A stretch of DNA of 6,999 nt from Pontimonas sp. (GTDB taxonomy: Bacteria > Actinomycetota > Actinomycetes > Actinomycetales > Microbacteriaceae). Every line of letters starts with the position of its first letter. Positions within the stretch are counted from its first letter, which is position 1. Of the stretch, positions 1 through 6,768 are shown one piece after another. Where the stretch lies: NCBI GenBank assembly GCA_021741925.1, contig JAIOWW010000061.1, forward strand, positions 1-6,999. The letters are read 5' to 3'. The notes beneath the pieces are model-generated. The model made no database searches and had not been told where the DNA came from. It was given only the letters and a program-made list of their open reading frames with translations. The position numbers and the translations under genes are program-made.

Positions 1-290
1 GTTTGCACAGCGTTGCTAATCGTTGCGACAATCACAGCGCCAATCTGGTCCGGCTTGATTCCCGCCTTCTCGTTGGCCTCATTCGAGGCGCGAGCGGCAA
101 GATCAATGGCCTGCTCAGCATCACTCGAGCGACGGCGCTCGATGATGCCGGTGCGCTGACGAATCCACTCATCCGAGGAGTCAATCGGTCCAGCGATGTC
201 GTCATTGCTGACCACCGTGTCGCCGCGGGCGGCACCTAAGGCGAGAATACGCGTGAACTGCGCACCGTGTGATTGGGTGAGGGGACTCAT
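1..290 (-). CDS. fabH: Beta-ketoacyl-ACP synthase III, N-terminal part (cut by left window edge)
   Basis: FabH condenses acetyl-CoA (or a branched acyl-CoA) with malonyl-ACP to start each type II fatty acid chain in the cytoplasm. I translated this frame by hand: it starts with ATG at 290-288 and stays open to base 1, giving 96 complete codons. The product begins MSPLTQSHGAQ, followed by the family's N-terminal core: ILALGAARGD, then SNDDI near residue 28 and the KAS III hallmark DSSDEWIRQRTGI near residues 37-49. It ends in VIVATISNAV, the beta-strand that precedes the active site. The catalytic Cys-His-Asn residues (Cys near 110-120 in the family) lie outside the window, so activity cannot be judged. 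The start codon overlaps the fabD stop as ATGA, with only a weak Shine-Dalgarno upstream, so translational coupling to fabD is likely. Identity is strong; substrate preference (straight or branched primer) is not visible. Confidence 0.93.
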   Translation of the reverse strand, partial: MSPLTQSHGAQFTRILALGAARGDTVVSNDDIAGPIDSSDEWIRQRTGIIERRRSSDAEQAIDLAARASNEANEKAGIKPDQIGAVIVATISNAVQ

Positions 291-1201
291 GATCCGCTCA
301 CCAACTCCGCGGCGCTAGCAACATCGTCGGGGGTATTGAGTGCCACAGTGGGGACTCCCTTCAGAGCTCTCTTTGCCAATCCCACCAGTGCGCCGGCAGG
401 GGCAAGTTCCATCATGCCTTGAATGCCATCCCTGGTGAACGATTCCATGCACAGATCCCATCGAACCGGCCTGGCAACCTGGTCGACCAAGTAGCCAAGA
501 GTTTCCCTGTGCTCGACTCGTGACCCATCCCGGTTGGTATACAGCGGGTGGACCCCTTCACGGGTAATCACCCCTGAGGAGGCCTCCGCCAGTGCAGAGA
601 CTGCACTGTGCATATAACTCGTGTGAAAAGCGCCCGCGACTTGCAAAGGAATCACACGCGTTCCCTCCGGCGGGTTCTCCTGGAAACGAGCCAAAGCGCT
701 TCGCTCCCCGGCGATAACAACTTGACCTGCCCCGTTATAGTTCGCGGCGTAGAGCCCCGCTTCTTCTAGCGCAGCGGCGAGGATTTCGAGATCGGCTCCG
801 AGGACAGCGGACATTCCGGTGGGGATCTCGGCAGCTGCCGCAGCCATGGCGCGACCCCGCAGAGCAACCAATCTGACAGCGTCGTCATCGCTGATGACAC
901 CGGAGAGTGCCGCGGCAGTAAATTCACCCACAGAGTGTCCGGCAAAGGCGAGGGATGCGCCCTCGGGAAGTGCGTCCAGCAGAGCCCGCCCTGCGATGAT
1001 GCCTGCGGCGACAATCAGAGGTTGTGCAACGGCGGTATCAGTGATGGTGTCTTGGTCGCTGATCGTTCCGTGCTCAATCAGGTCGAGTTCGATGAGTTCG
1101 GACCATCGAGCGAGGTTGCGCCGGTGTGAGGAGGATTCCAACCATGGTTCAAGGAATCCGGATTTTTGAGAACCTTGGCCGGGTGCTGCGATAACAAACA
1201 T
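287..1201 (-). CDS. fabD: Malonyl-CoA:ACP transacylase
   Basis: FabD transfers malonyl from malonyl-CoA to the phosphopantetheine arm of acyl carrier protein, supplying extender units to type II fatty acid synthesis in the cytoplasm. The 304-residue product is close to the family norm (E. coli FabD is 309). The N-terminal GQGSQ (residues 8-12) is present. The nucleophile elbow GHSVGEF places the catalytic Ser at 90. The malonyl-carboxylate Arg is at 115 (LVALRGRAM), followed by NYNGAGQVVIAG (155-166). The partner His is at 193 (AGAFHTSYM), and a Gln matching the oxyanion/active-site Gln is at 241 (DQVARPVRW). APAGALVGLAKR near the C-terminus matches the usual terminal signature. All key residues are intact. 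The start gives the usual short MFVIAAPGQG opening, and AGGAAG lies 10 nt upstream. It is 78 nt downstream of the regulator gene and overlaps fabH by 4 nt. Confidence 0.96.
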   Translation of the reverse strand: MFVIAAPGQGSQKSGFLEPWLESSSHRRNLARWSELIELDLIEHGTISDQDTITDTAVAQPLIVAAGIIAGRALLDALPEGASLAFAGHSVGEFTAAALSGVISDDDAVRLVALRGRAMAAAAAEIPTGMSAVLGADLEILAAALEEAGLYAANYNGAGQVVIAGERSALARFQENPPEGTRVIPLQVAGAFHTSYMHSAVSALAEASSGVITREGVHPLYTNRDGSRVEHRETLGYLVDQVARPVRWDLCMESFTRDGIQGMMELAPAGALVGLAKRALKGVPTVALNTPDDVASAAELVSGS

Positions 1202-1279
1202 GGTTTCTAGTCTTCCTGGCGCATCGTTAAATCGGTTAGAGGAACATGCCCACGAGGTGACACAAACACTGTGGTGACT
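1202..1279 (-). promoter_or_regulatory. Intergenic region between regulator and fabD, with GTCACC direct repeat
   Basis: This 78-nt gap separates the regulator's stop from the fabD start. Read on the minus strand, GTCACC occurs twice, at 1278-1273 (inside the end of the gap) and 1261-1256, with a 17-bp pitch. CACAGTG/TTTGTG sits between them and includes the small inverted repeat CACA-5 nt-TGTG. AGGAAG at 1217-1212 serves as the fabD ribosome binding site. No hexamer pair is a good match to a housekeeping promoter, and no hairpin with a T-run is seen, so read-through from upstream is possible. In Streptomyces the homologous regulator FasR acts at the fabD promoter, so a binding site here is a reasonable inference. 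It is not shown by the sequence. Confidence 0.3.
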
Positions 1280-2476
1280 CTACAGTTTGGCGCTTCCTGC
1301 CGGGTTTGGTCCCTGGTTAGGCTCACTCATGGCGCCGAGAATGACGGCCAAATGGATGGTGAGAGCATCGCGAGGCACACCGGGATCCCAGTCGACAACC
1401 TCGATGACCTTTTTCAAGCGGTACCGGACAGTGTTCGGGTGGACAAAGAGTTCGCGGGCTGTTGATTCCAGAGAGTGCCCGGTCTCGAAATATGTCCAGA
1501 CGGTTCCCAACAGATCCTGCGCGTGGTCACGCAGTGGTTCGTATATTCCTTGGATGAGGGCGCGACGGGCTAGCGGGTCTCCCGCGAGAGCCCGCTCTGG
1601 CAAGACATCGTCGGCCAAAAGAGGCCTGGGAGGTTCTCTTCGGCTCTTTGCCACAGAGAACCCCGCGAGAGCAGCTTTGGCACTCTTCACGGCATCAACG
1701 ACCGCGGGGACAGTGGGGCCCACCACGTAGGTTCCTGGCCCAAAGGACTCATCGAGAGCAGCAGCGATATCGATGAAGGACATCACCTCGTGGGTGCTGT
1801 CCTCCTCAAGACGACGACCCACGACGACGACGAGTCGGTTGCCCTGGACTCCCACCAGTACGTCGGTGTCATGGTGTCGGGCGGTGCGACGAATCGCGTC
1901 TACATCGACCATGCGAGGGCTTGTGCCTACAATCACGCTGACCTCGCCATGCCCCGTCCACCCCAGTGCCGCGATTCTGGAGGGGAGCTCTTGGTCGTAC
2001 TCGCCACTGAGGATCGAGTCCACAACAAGCGCCTCCAGGCGGGCATCCCAAAGGCCACGAGCTTCCGCAGCTCTGGCATACACGTCTGCTGCGGCAAAAG
2101 CGATGTCGCGGGAATAGTGCAGGATGCCCTCACGAAGCTCGTGGGGCGCATCCTTCAAGAAGTCCTCGACGACCTCCACAGTCACCTTGATCAGTTGCAG
2201 AGTCTGCTGAAGGCTGACCGATCGCAACAACTCCCGGGGGGCAACTCCGAACACGTCGGAGGCAATCCAAGGAGTGGAGCCAGGTGATTCATACCAACTA
2301 ATGAAGGACGTGATTCCGGCTTGAGCGACCATTCCGACTGCGGATCGTCGACTGGGGGGCATGTCTTTGTACCAGGGCAGGTCTCGCTCGAGCCTGGCCA
2401 GGGTGGCACTAGCCATCTCACCGGAAATGTTGCGCAACCACGAGAGCGTCTGCTTCTTCGTCATGGCTGCACTCAT
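1280..2476 (-). CDS. fasR: PucR/CdaR-type transcriptional regulator, likely FasR-like activator of fatty acid synthesis
   Basis: This 398-residue protein has the PucR/CdaR layout. The helical N-terminal region (about 1-165) has no recognised catalytic motif. A GGDEF-like middle domain (about 173-275) includes the beta-rich DVLVGVQGNRLVVVVG. The C-terminal PucR-type helix-turn-helix lies at about 320-365, where ARELFVHPNTVRYRLKK carries the classic HPNTVRYRL recognition helix. Most PucR regulators lack a sensed ligand that can be predicted from sequence, and that holds here. The position directly before fabD matches Streptomyces FasR (an activator of fabD-fabH-acpP-fabF) and M. tuberculosis Rv2242, which lies between aceE and fabD. 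The name is unrelated to the TetR-family FasR of mycobacteria. The ATG at 2476 has GAGGA four bases upstream; a second in-frame ATG at 2464 is less well placed. The start is 30 nt after the aceE stop. Family is certain; the role as a fatty-acid regulator is inferred from context. Confidence 0.85.
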   Translation of the reverse strand: MSAAMTKKQTLSWLRNISGEMASATLARLERDLPWYKDMPPSRRSAVGMVAQAGITSFISWYESPGSTPWIASDVFGVAPRELLRSVSLQQTLQLIKVTVEVVEDFLKDAPHELREGILHYSRDIAFAAADVYARAAEARGLWDARLEALVVDSILSGEYDQELPSRIAALGWTGHGEVSVIVGTSPRMVDVDAIRRTARHHDTDVLVGVQGNRLVVVVGRRLEEDSTHEVMSFIDIAAALDESFGPGTYVVGPTVPAVVDAVKSAKAALAGFSVAKSRREPPRPLLADDVLPERALAGDPLARRALIQGIYEPLRDHAQDLLGTVWTYFETGHSLESTARELFVHPNTVRYRLKKVIEVVDWDPGVPRDALTIHLAVILGAMSEPNQGPNPAGSAKL

Positions 2477-2506
2477 GGTGTCCTCACTCGTGGGGCGACA
2501 AGACCC

Positions 2507-5236
2507 CTATGCTTCTCCGCCAGCGGAACCACTGGTTCCAGCAGTCACATCGAGAAGTTGATACTTCGTGATGGCCTGGTGCAGAGCATCTGGGGCCACG
2601 GCACCCTCTTTGGCGAGTTGCTGGAGAACGCGCGCTGTCACGGAGGGTCCATCAATCGCAAAGTGTCGGCGGGCTGCTGGCCTGGTGTCACTAAAACCAA
2701 ACCCATCTGCACCCAACGTGAGATATGTGCCCGGCACAAACTCGCGAATTTGGTCTTGAACCGAGTGCATGAAGTCGCTCACCGCGACGATGGGCCCCTG
2801 TGCCCCCTGGAGCTTCTGGGTCACATAGGGCACCCGTGCTGGCTGGTCGGGGTGGAGGAAGTTATGGCGCTCAGCCTCGACACCGTCTCGACGGAGCTCA
2901 TTCCAGGAGGTAACGGAATAGACATCGGCGCTAACACCCCAGTCGGTCGCGAGAAGCTCTTGTGCTTCGAGCGCCCACGCCATACCAACTCCGGAGGCCA
3001 GAATCGTGGTTTTGGGGCCGCCTTCGAGTTGCCCTTCCTTCAGCAGATACAGTCCCTTGAGTAAGCCCTCAACGTCGAGACCTACAGGTTCTTCAGGCTG
3101 AATAATCGGCTCGTTATAGATGGTGAGGTAATACATCACGTTGGGATCGGGGTGAGTTCCGCCATACATCCGCTCGAGACCAGCCTTGACGATGTGCGCA
3201 ATCTCGTAGGAATACGCCGGGTCATAGGTCACCACAGCGGGGTTAGTCGACGCCAGAAGGGGCGAGTGGCCATCTGCGTGCTGGAGCCCTTCACCGGTCA
3301 GAGTGGTGCGACCTGCAGTCGCTCCCATGATGAAACCCCGAGCCATTTGGTCACCGGCTGCCCACATGGCGTCACCGGTGCGCTGGAAACCAAACATCGA
3401 ATAGAACACGTAGATCGGAACCATCGGTTCACCGTGGGTCGCATACGAGGTTCCGGTAGCGGTGAAAGCCGCAAACGCTCCGGCCTCGTTGATTCCGGTG
3501 TGAAGAATCTGACCCTGGGGGCTTTCCTTGTAGGCGAGCAGAAGCTCGCGGTCAACCGAGGTATATCCCTGGCCGTGCGGGTTATAGATCTTGGAGCTCG
3601 GGAAGTAGGCATCCATACCGAACGTTCGCGCCTCATCGGGAATGATGGGCACAAGACGGTGACCAAAGTCTTTGTTCTTCAGAAGGTCCTTCAGCAGGCG
3701 TGCAAACGCCATCGTTGTGGCAACTTCTTGCTTTCCCGAGCCTTTACGAGCCCCGTCATAGACGTCGGCGCTGGGGAGGGAAACCTGGGTGTATTTTGAT
3801 CGACGCTCGGGGAGGTAACCGCCGAGAGCTCGTCTGCGCTCGTGCATGTACTGGATGGCTTCATCGCCATCACCCGGGTGGAAGTACGGAGGCTGGTAGA
3901 CATCGGCTTCGAGAGCTGAGTCCGCAACCGGAATGCGCATGTCATCCCGGAATGTCTTCAAGTTCTCCAGCGTCATCTTCTTCATCTGGTGGGTTGCGTT
4001 ACGACCCTCGAAGCTTGGTCCCAGACCGTAGCCCTTCACGGTCTTCGCAAGAATCACCGTGGGTTGACCCTTGTGCTCGGTGGCGGCCTTGAACGCCGCG
4101 TAAATCTTCCGGTAGTCGTGGCCACCACGCTTGAGCTTCCAAATGTCATCATCGGAGAGGTGCTCGACCATCTTCAGAGTGCGCGGGTCGCGACCGAAGA
4201 AGTTCTCCCGGATGTAGGCGCCGCTCTCAGCTTTGTAGGTCTGGTAGTCACCGTCGGGGGTGCGGTTCATCAGGTCTCGCAGAGCACCGTCGGTGTCTGC
4301 TTGCAGCAGCGCATCCCACTCACGACCCCAGACGACCTTGATCACATTCCAGCCAGCGCCTCGGAAGAAGCTCTCGAGCTCCTGGATGATCTTTCCGTTT
4401 CCACGCACTGGCCCGTCCAGACGCTGAAGGTTGCAGTTGATGACGAAAGTCAGGTTGTCGAGATCATCGTTAGCGGCGAGTTGCAGGGCACCACGGCTCT
4501 CCACCTCGTCCATTTCGCCATCGCCCAGGAATGCCCACACGTGCTGATCGCTGGTGTCTTTGATGCCGCGGTTGTGGAGGTAACGGTTGAGCTGTGCTTG
4601 GTAGATCGCATTGATCGGGCCCAGCCCCATCGAGACGGTGGGGAACTGCCAGAACTCTGGCATCAACCTCGGGTGGGGATAGGAGGAGAGTCCACCGCTG
4701 GGGTGTGACTTCTCTTGGCGGAACCCATCGAGTTGGTCGGTGGAAAGTCGCCCCTCGAGGTACGCCCTCGCATACATACCGGGGGATGCGTGACCCTGGT
4801 AGAAAATCTGGTCGCCACCGCCCGGGTGATCGGCCCCTCGGAAGAAATGGTTGTGGCCGACCTCATAGAGAGCTGCGGAAGATGCATAGGTGGAAATGTG
4901 GCCACCGACCGCAATTCCGGGACGCTGAGCTCGGTGCACGGTGATGGCGGCGTTCCAGCGAATCCAGGCGCGGTAGCGACGCTCGATTTCTTCGTCGCCG
5001 GGGAAGTCGGGTTCGTTCTCGGGCGCAATGGTGTTGAGGTAGTCCGTGGTGGGAACCATCGGAACACCCAAGTGGAGCTCTTTGGAGCGCTTGAGCAAGC
5101 TGAGCATGATTTCCCGTGCTCGCTGGTGACCCGATTGGGCAACGACCGCGTCGAGAGATTCTCGCCATTCCGTGGTCTCGGTGGGATCCGAGTCCATCTC
5201 GTTGAACGAATAGGGATCTTGGTCGTTGACAGCCAC
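2507..5236 (-). CDS. aceE: Pyruvate dehydrogenase E1 component, homodimeric AceE type
   Basis: AceE is the thiamine-diphosphate E1 subunit of the pyruvate dehydrogenase complex. It decarboxylates pyruvate and reductively acetylates the E2 lipoyl domain, yielding acetyl-CoA downstream. The 909 residues match the actinobacterial homodimeric form (E. coli 887). Visible motifs are GGHIS (His113) and FYQGHASPG (His149). The ThDP/Mg site is [10 protein letters not shown] (238-247) through NCNLQ (267-271). THQMKK follows (His416), and INEAGA carries the cofactor-activating Glu584. LQHADGHS carries His653. No key residue is missing and there is no frameshift. The start is GTG at 5236-5234, chosen because AGGAAGAGG lies five bases upstream and [10 protein letters not shown] is a typical short lead-in. 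The stop is TAG, 30 nt before the regulator gene. The E2 and E3 genes are not in the window. Long open frames on the opposite strand are coding shadows. Confidence 0.97.
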   Translation of the reverse strand: MAVNDQDPYSFNEMDSDPTETTEWRESLDAVVAQSGHQRAREIMLSLLKRSKELHLGVPMVPTTDYLNTIAPENEPDFPGDEEIERRYRAWIRWNAAITVHRAQRPGIAVGGHISTYASSAALYEVGHNHFFRGADHPGGGDQIFYQGHASPGMYARAYLEGRLSTDQLDGFRQEKSHPSGGLSSYPHPRLMPEFWQFPTVSMGLGPINAIYQAQLNRYLHNRGIKDTSDQHVWAFLGDGEMDEVESRGALQLAANDDLDNLTFVINCNLQRLDGPVRGNGKIIQELESFFRGAGWNVIKVVWGREWDALLQADTDGALRDLMNRTPDGDYQTYKAESGAYIRENFFGRDPRTLKMVEHLSDDDIWKLKRGGHDYRKIYAAFKAATEHKGQPTVILAKTVKGYGLGPSFEGRNATHQMKKMTLENLKTFRDDMRIPVADSALEADVYQPPYFHPGDGDEAIQYMHERRRALGGYLPERRSKYTQVSLPSADVYDGARKGSGKQEVATTMAFARLLKDLLKNKDFGHRLVPIIPDEARTFGMDAYFPSSKIYNPHGQGYTSVDRELLLAYKESPQGQILHTGINEAGAFAAFTATGTSYATHGEPMVPIYVFYSMFGFQRTGDAMWAAGDQMARGFIMGATAGRTTLTGEGLQHADGHSPLLASTNPAVVTYDPAYSYEIAHIVKAGLERMYGGTHPDPNVMYYLTIYNEPIIQPEEPVGLDVEGLLKGLYLLKEGQLEGGPKTTILASGVGMAWALEAQELLATDWGVSADVYSVTSWNELRRDGVEAERHNFLHPDQPARVPYVTQKLQGAQGPIVAVSDFMHSVQDQIREFVPGTYLTLGADGFGFSDTRPAARRHFAIDGPSVTARVLQQLAKEGAVAPDALHQAITKYQLLDVTAGTSGSAGGEA

Positions 5237-5241
5237 CCTGA

Positions 5242-5250
5242 CCTCTTCCT
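5242..5250 (-). promoter_or_regulatory. Ribosome binding site of aceE
   Basis: On the minus strand AGGAAGAGG ends five bases before the GTG at 5236. It is the strongest Shine-Dalgarno in the window, and it settles the choice of a GTG start over later internal codons. Confidence 0.75.
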
Positions 5251-5310
5251 GTGTCTGGTAGATCGGGACATGTCACCTGGCAGGGGTTGCCTGCAGTGAG
5301 GTGAGCACCA

Positions 5311-5340
5311 AGTCTAGTGGGGTCGGTTTGGACCCGGTAA
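5311..5340 (-). promoter_or_regulatory. Candidate aceE promoter
   Basis: On the minus strand TAGACT (5316-5311) fits the actinobacterial -10 pattern TANNNT. TTACCG (5340-5335) lies 18 bp upstream as a weak -35. Transcription would start near 5304, giving a leader of roughly 68 nt before the aceE GTG. The whole aceE-tRNA gap is 146 nt, so an aceE promoter is expected somewhere in it, but the -35 matches poorly and this exact placement is tentative. Confidence 0.35.
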
Positions 5341-5382
5341 ATGTTTCGAGCTACCGCTTGACGTGGTTTAGCATGAAGCGTT

Positions 5383-5459
5383 GGGCCTGTAGCTCAGTTG
5401 GTTAGAGCGCCACGTTTACACCGTGGATGTCGGGGGTTCGAGTCCCTCCGGGCCCACCA
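5383..5459 (+). tRNA. tRNA-Val (anticodon TAC)
   Basis: A full cloverleaf can be folded by hand. The acceptor stem is GGGCCTG/CGGGCCC with one G-T wobble. The D arm is GCTC/GAGC with AGTTGGTTA in the loop. The anticodon stem is CCACG/CGTGG around the loop TTTACAC, which gives anticodon TAC and reads GTA and other GTN valine codons. The variable loop is ATGTC. The T arm is GGGGG/CCCTC with loop TTCGAGT. The discriminator base is A and CCA is encoded in the DNA (5457-5459). The 77-nt length is normal. Upstream, TAGCAT at 5369-5374 could be a -10, but no good -35 accompanies it. No terminator is evident in the five bases before the convergent gene's stop. It diverges from aceE. Confidence 0.97.
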
Positions 5460-5464
5460 GGGAT

Positions 5465-5803
5465 TTATCTGAACAGTGCCGCCATCAGCGCGCCAAAGAT
5501 GATGACAAAGATTGCGGGCGTGACGTACTTGATGACCCAGAGCCAGCGTGCGCTCGATGCGAGGGTCGCGTCGTCAGCCACAAGCTTTTCCGCCTCGCTC
5601 GCGGTCTGAAACTGGACTAGCGCGCCAAGAATTCCCGAGGCTAGGAGGATGCCGGCTGCCGCGACCCGTACCGCAAAGTCGGTGTCGGCGAGCCCAAATT
5701 GCAACAGTGCGACGGTAGTGATGAGCAAAGCGGTGGGCGCCATTTGCGACACGACAATGGTCTTTCGAAGCTCCAGCCAGTGAGCGTGAGTCTGGGATGT
5801 CAT
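5465..5803 (-). CDS. Small three-helix membrane protein of unknown function
   Basis: I do not recognise this 112-residue protein. It has a short polar N-terminus (MTSQTHAHWLELRK) and three likely membrane helices at about 17-38, 44-65 and 89-111. A polar segment at about 66-87 (FQTASEAEKLVADDATLAS) lies between helices 2 and 3. The third helix ends one or two residues before the C-terminus. No catalytic motif or signal peptidase site is visible, and the hydrophobic pattern is too regular to be a chance frame. The ATG at 5803 has GGAGA four bases upstream, a good ribosome binding site. It is divergent from the EamA transporter gene, with a 59-nt gap to that gene's preferred start. Its TAA stop is only five bases from the convergent tRNA-Val. 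The coding call is fairly safe; function is unknown. Confidence 0.72.
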   Translation of the reverse strand: MTSQTHAHWLELRKTIVVSQMAPTALLITTVALLQFGLADTDFAVRVAAAGILLASGILGALVQFQTASEAEKLVADDATLASSARWLWVIKYVTPAIFVIIFGALMAALFR

Positions 5804-5862
5804 GATGTCTCCGACGTTGGTGTGTGGGCGTCTTCAGTGTATTCCAGGGCGAAAGGCCGGTC

Positions 5863-6750
5863 ATGCAGCGCTCCGTCCTCTGGGTTGTTCTCGCCGCAAG
5901 CCTGTGGGGCACCACGGGTACCGCCGCTTTTTTCCTCGGCCCTGACGTTTCCCCGCTGGCCATTGGGGCCGTCACTATTGGGGTGGGAGGTGTCATTCTC
6001 GCGCTGTGGGGTGGCACTGCCACGCTCCGCCTCTGGCGTGATCGACGCTCGCGAATCCTCTTAATCATTGGCGCACTCGGGACCGTTGTTTATCCCCTCG
6101 CTTTTTACTCGGGAATGGCCACCGCCGGAATTGCTCTGGGCAATGTGATCGCACTGGGGCTTGGCCCCCTTACCGCGGCGATTCTCGAATGGGTCGTTGA
6201 TCGCCGACGCCCGAGCATGTCCTGGTGGATTGCCTCGGCAGCAGCGTTCGTGGGAATTGTTCTGATGTCTGGTGCCACAGTCGAGTTGGGGGGTGGTCGA
6301 CCCAGCAATGTTGCAGTGGGCGTGGGTCTCGCAACCGTCGCGGGCCTCGCCTATGGTGCCTACACCTATGTCTTTGGGAAACTGGCGGATGGGGGCCACT
6401 CACCCCGCGCTGTGGCCGGGGGAGTGTTTGGCGCAGGCGCACCCGTGCTCCTGGTGGTCCTGCTGGTGACCGGAGCGCCCCTTGTTGCCACCGCTGAGCG
6501 AGTGGGCCTGGTGGCCTATCTCATCCTGGGTCCCATGGTCATCGCCTACCTGGCATTCACCGCGGCCCTTGCCACACTTCGGGCGAGCACGGTGGCGACC
6601 CTTGCGCTTCTGGAACCCGTGGTGGCGACCGCACTGGCAATCCTTATTGTGGGCGAAGTGTTAGGACCACTCGCCGTTACAGGAATTGTGTTGGTGTTAG
6701 TTTCTCTGGTCGTGTTTTCGGTCTCCAAGGGTCCCCAACTGCGCACCTAA
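5863..6750 (+). CDS. EamA-family (DMT superfamily) transporter
   Basis: This is an inner-membrane transporter of the drug/metabolite transporter superfamily, whose characterised members mostly export amino acids or other metabolites. From the ATG at 5863 it is 295 residues, the usual size. About ten membrane helices are visible, near 4-25, 31-51, 65-83, 88-110, 120-138, 149-171, 183-205, 215-237, 243-263 and 267-287. They form two EamA repeats (about 5-136 and 152-287). The first opens with SLWGTTGTAAFFLGP. The second closes with ATLALLEPVVATALAILIVGE, a clear EamA signature. The frame is open from a GTG at 5824, but I prefer 5863: GAAAGG lies six bases upstream and helix 1 then starts at once, whereas the extra 13 residues are polar and atypical. 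Substrate cannot be predicted from sequence, and neither neighbour suggests one. It is divergent from the small membrane protein gene. Confidence 0.9.
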   Translation: MQRSVLWVVLAASLWGTTGTAAFFLGPDVSPLAIGAVTIGVGGVILALWGGTATLRLWRDRRSRILLIIGALGTVVYPLAFYSGMATAGIALGNVIALGLGPLTAAILEWVVDRRRPSMSWWIASAAAFVGIVLMSGATVELGGGRPSNVAVGVGLATVAGLAYGAYTYVFGKLADGGHSPRAVAGGVFGAGAPVLLVVLLVTGAPLVATAERVGLVAYLILGPMVIAYLAFTAALATLRASTVATLALLEPVVATALAILIVGEVLGPLAVTGIVLVLVSLVVFSVSKGPQLRT

Positions 6751-6755
6751 GGTCC

Positions 6756-6761
6756 TATCCT
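6756..6761 (+). promoter_or_regulatory. Possible -10 element placing transcription start on the ATG of the next gene
   Basis: TATCCT fits the actinobacterial -10 pattern TANNNT. Seven bases separate it from the A of the ATG at 6769, the spacing expected if the transcript begins at the start codon. The only Shine-Dalgarno-like sequence, GAGG at 6763-6766, is two bases from the ATG, which is too close for normal use. No convincing -35 is seen. Leaderless transcripts are common in actinobacteria, so this is plausible but unproven. Confidence 0.35.
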
Positions 6762-6768
6762 TGAGGCT

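Noticed and set aside
2487..2510. GGGG/CCCC hairpin between aceE and the regulator as a terminator
   Set aside because: The stem is only four base pairs with an eight-base loop and no T-run follows.
2321..3064. 247-codon plus-strand open frame across the regulator start and the aceE end
   Set aside because: It lies opposite two clear genes, and its composition (many Gly, His, Thr and no family motif) is that of a complement frame kept open by high-GC codon use.
3152..4708. Plus-strand open frames of 215 and 239 codons (3152-3799 and 3989-4708)
   Set aside because: Both are antisense to the intact aceE catalytic core. They show no recognisable domain, and their openness follows from aceE codon bias.
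5267..5274. GACATGTC perfect palindrome upstream of aceE
   Set aside because: Eight bases with no extension of the symmetry is within chance expectation, and no second copy was seen in the window.
4663..5299. Overlapping frames at the aceE 5' end (minus 5271-4663 and 5276-4863, plus 4715-5299)
   Set aside because: They are Arg/Ser/Pro-rich or otherwise featureless shadows of the aceE N-terminal region, while the aceE frame matches the family residue by residue.
5358..5363. TTGACG as a -35 box for tRNA-Val
   Set aside because: A correctly spaced -10 would fall on the first bases of the tRNA itself, so it cannot drive this gene in the normal way.
5383..5459. tRNA-Val as an integration site for a mobile element
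   Set aside because: No integrase, no duplicated tRNA 3' end and no change in composition is seen on either side.
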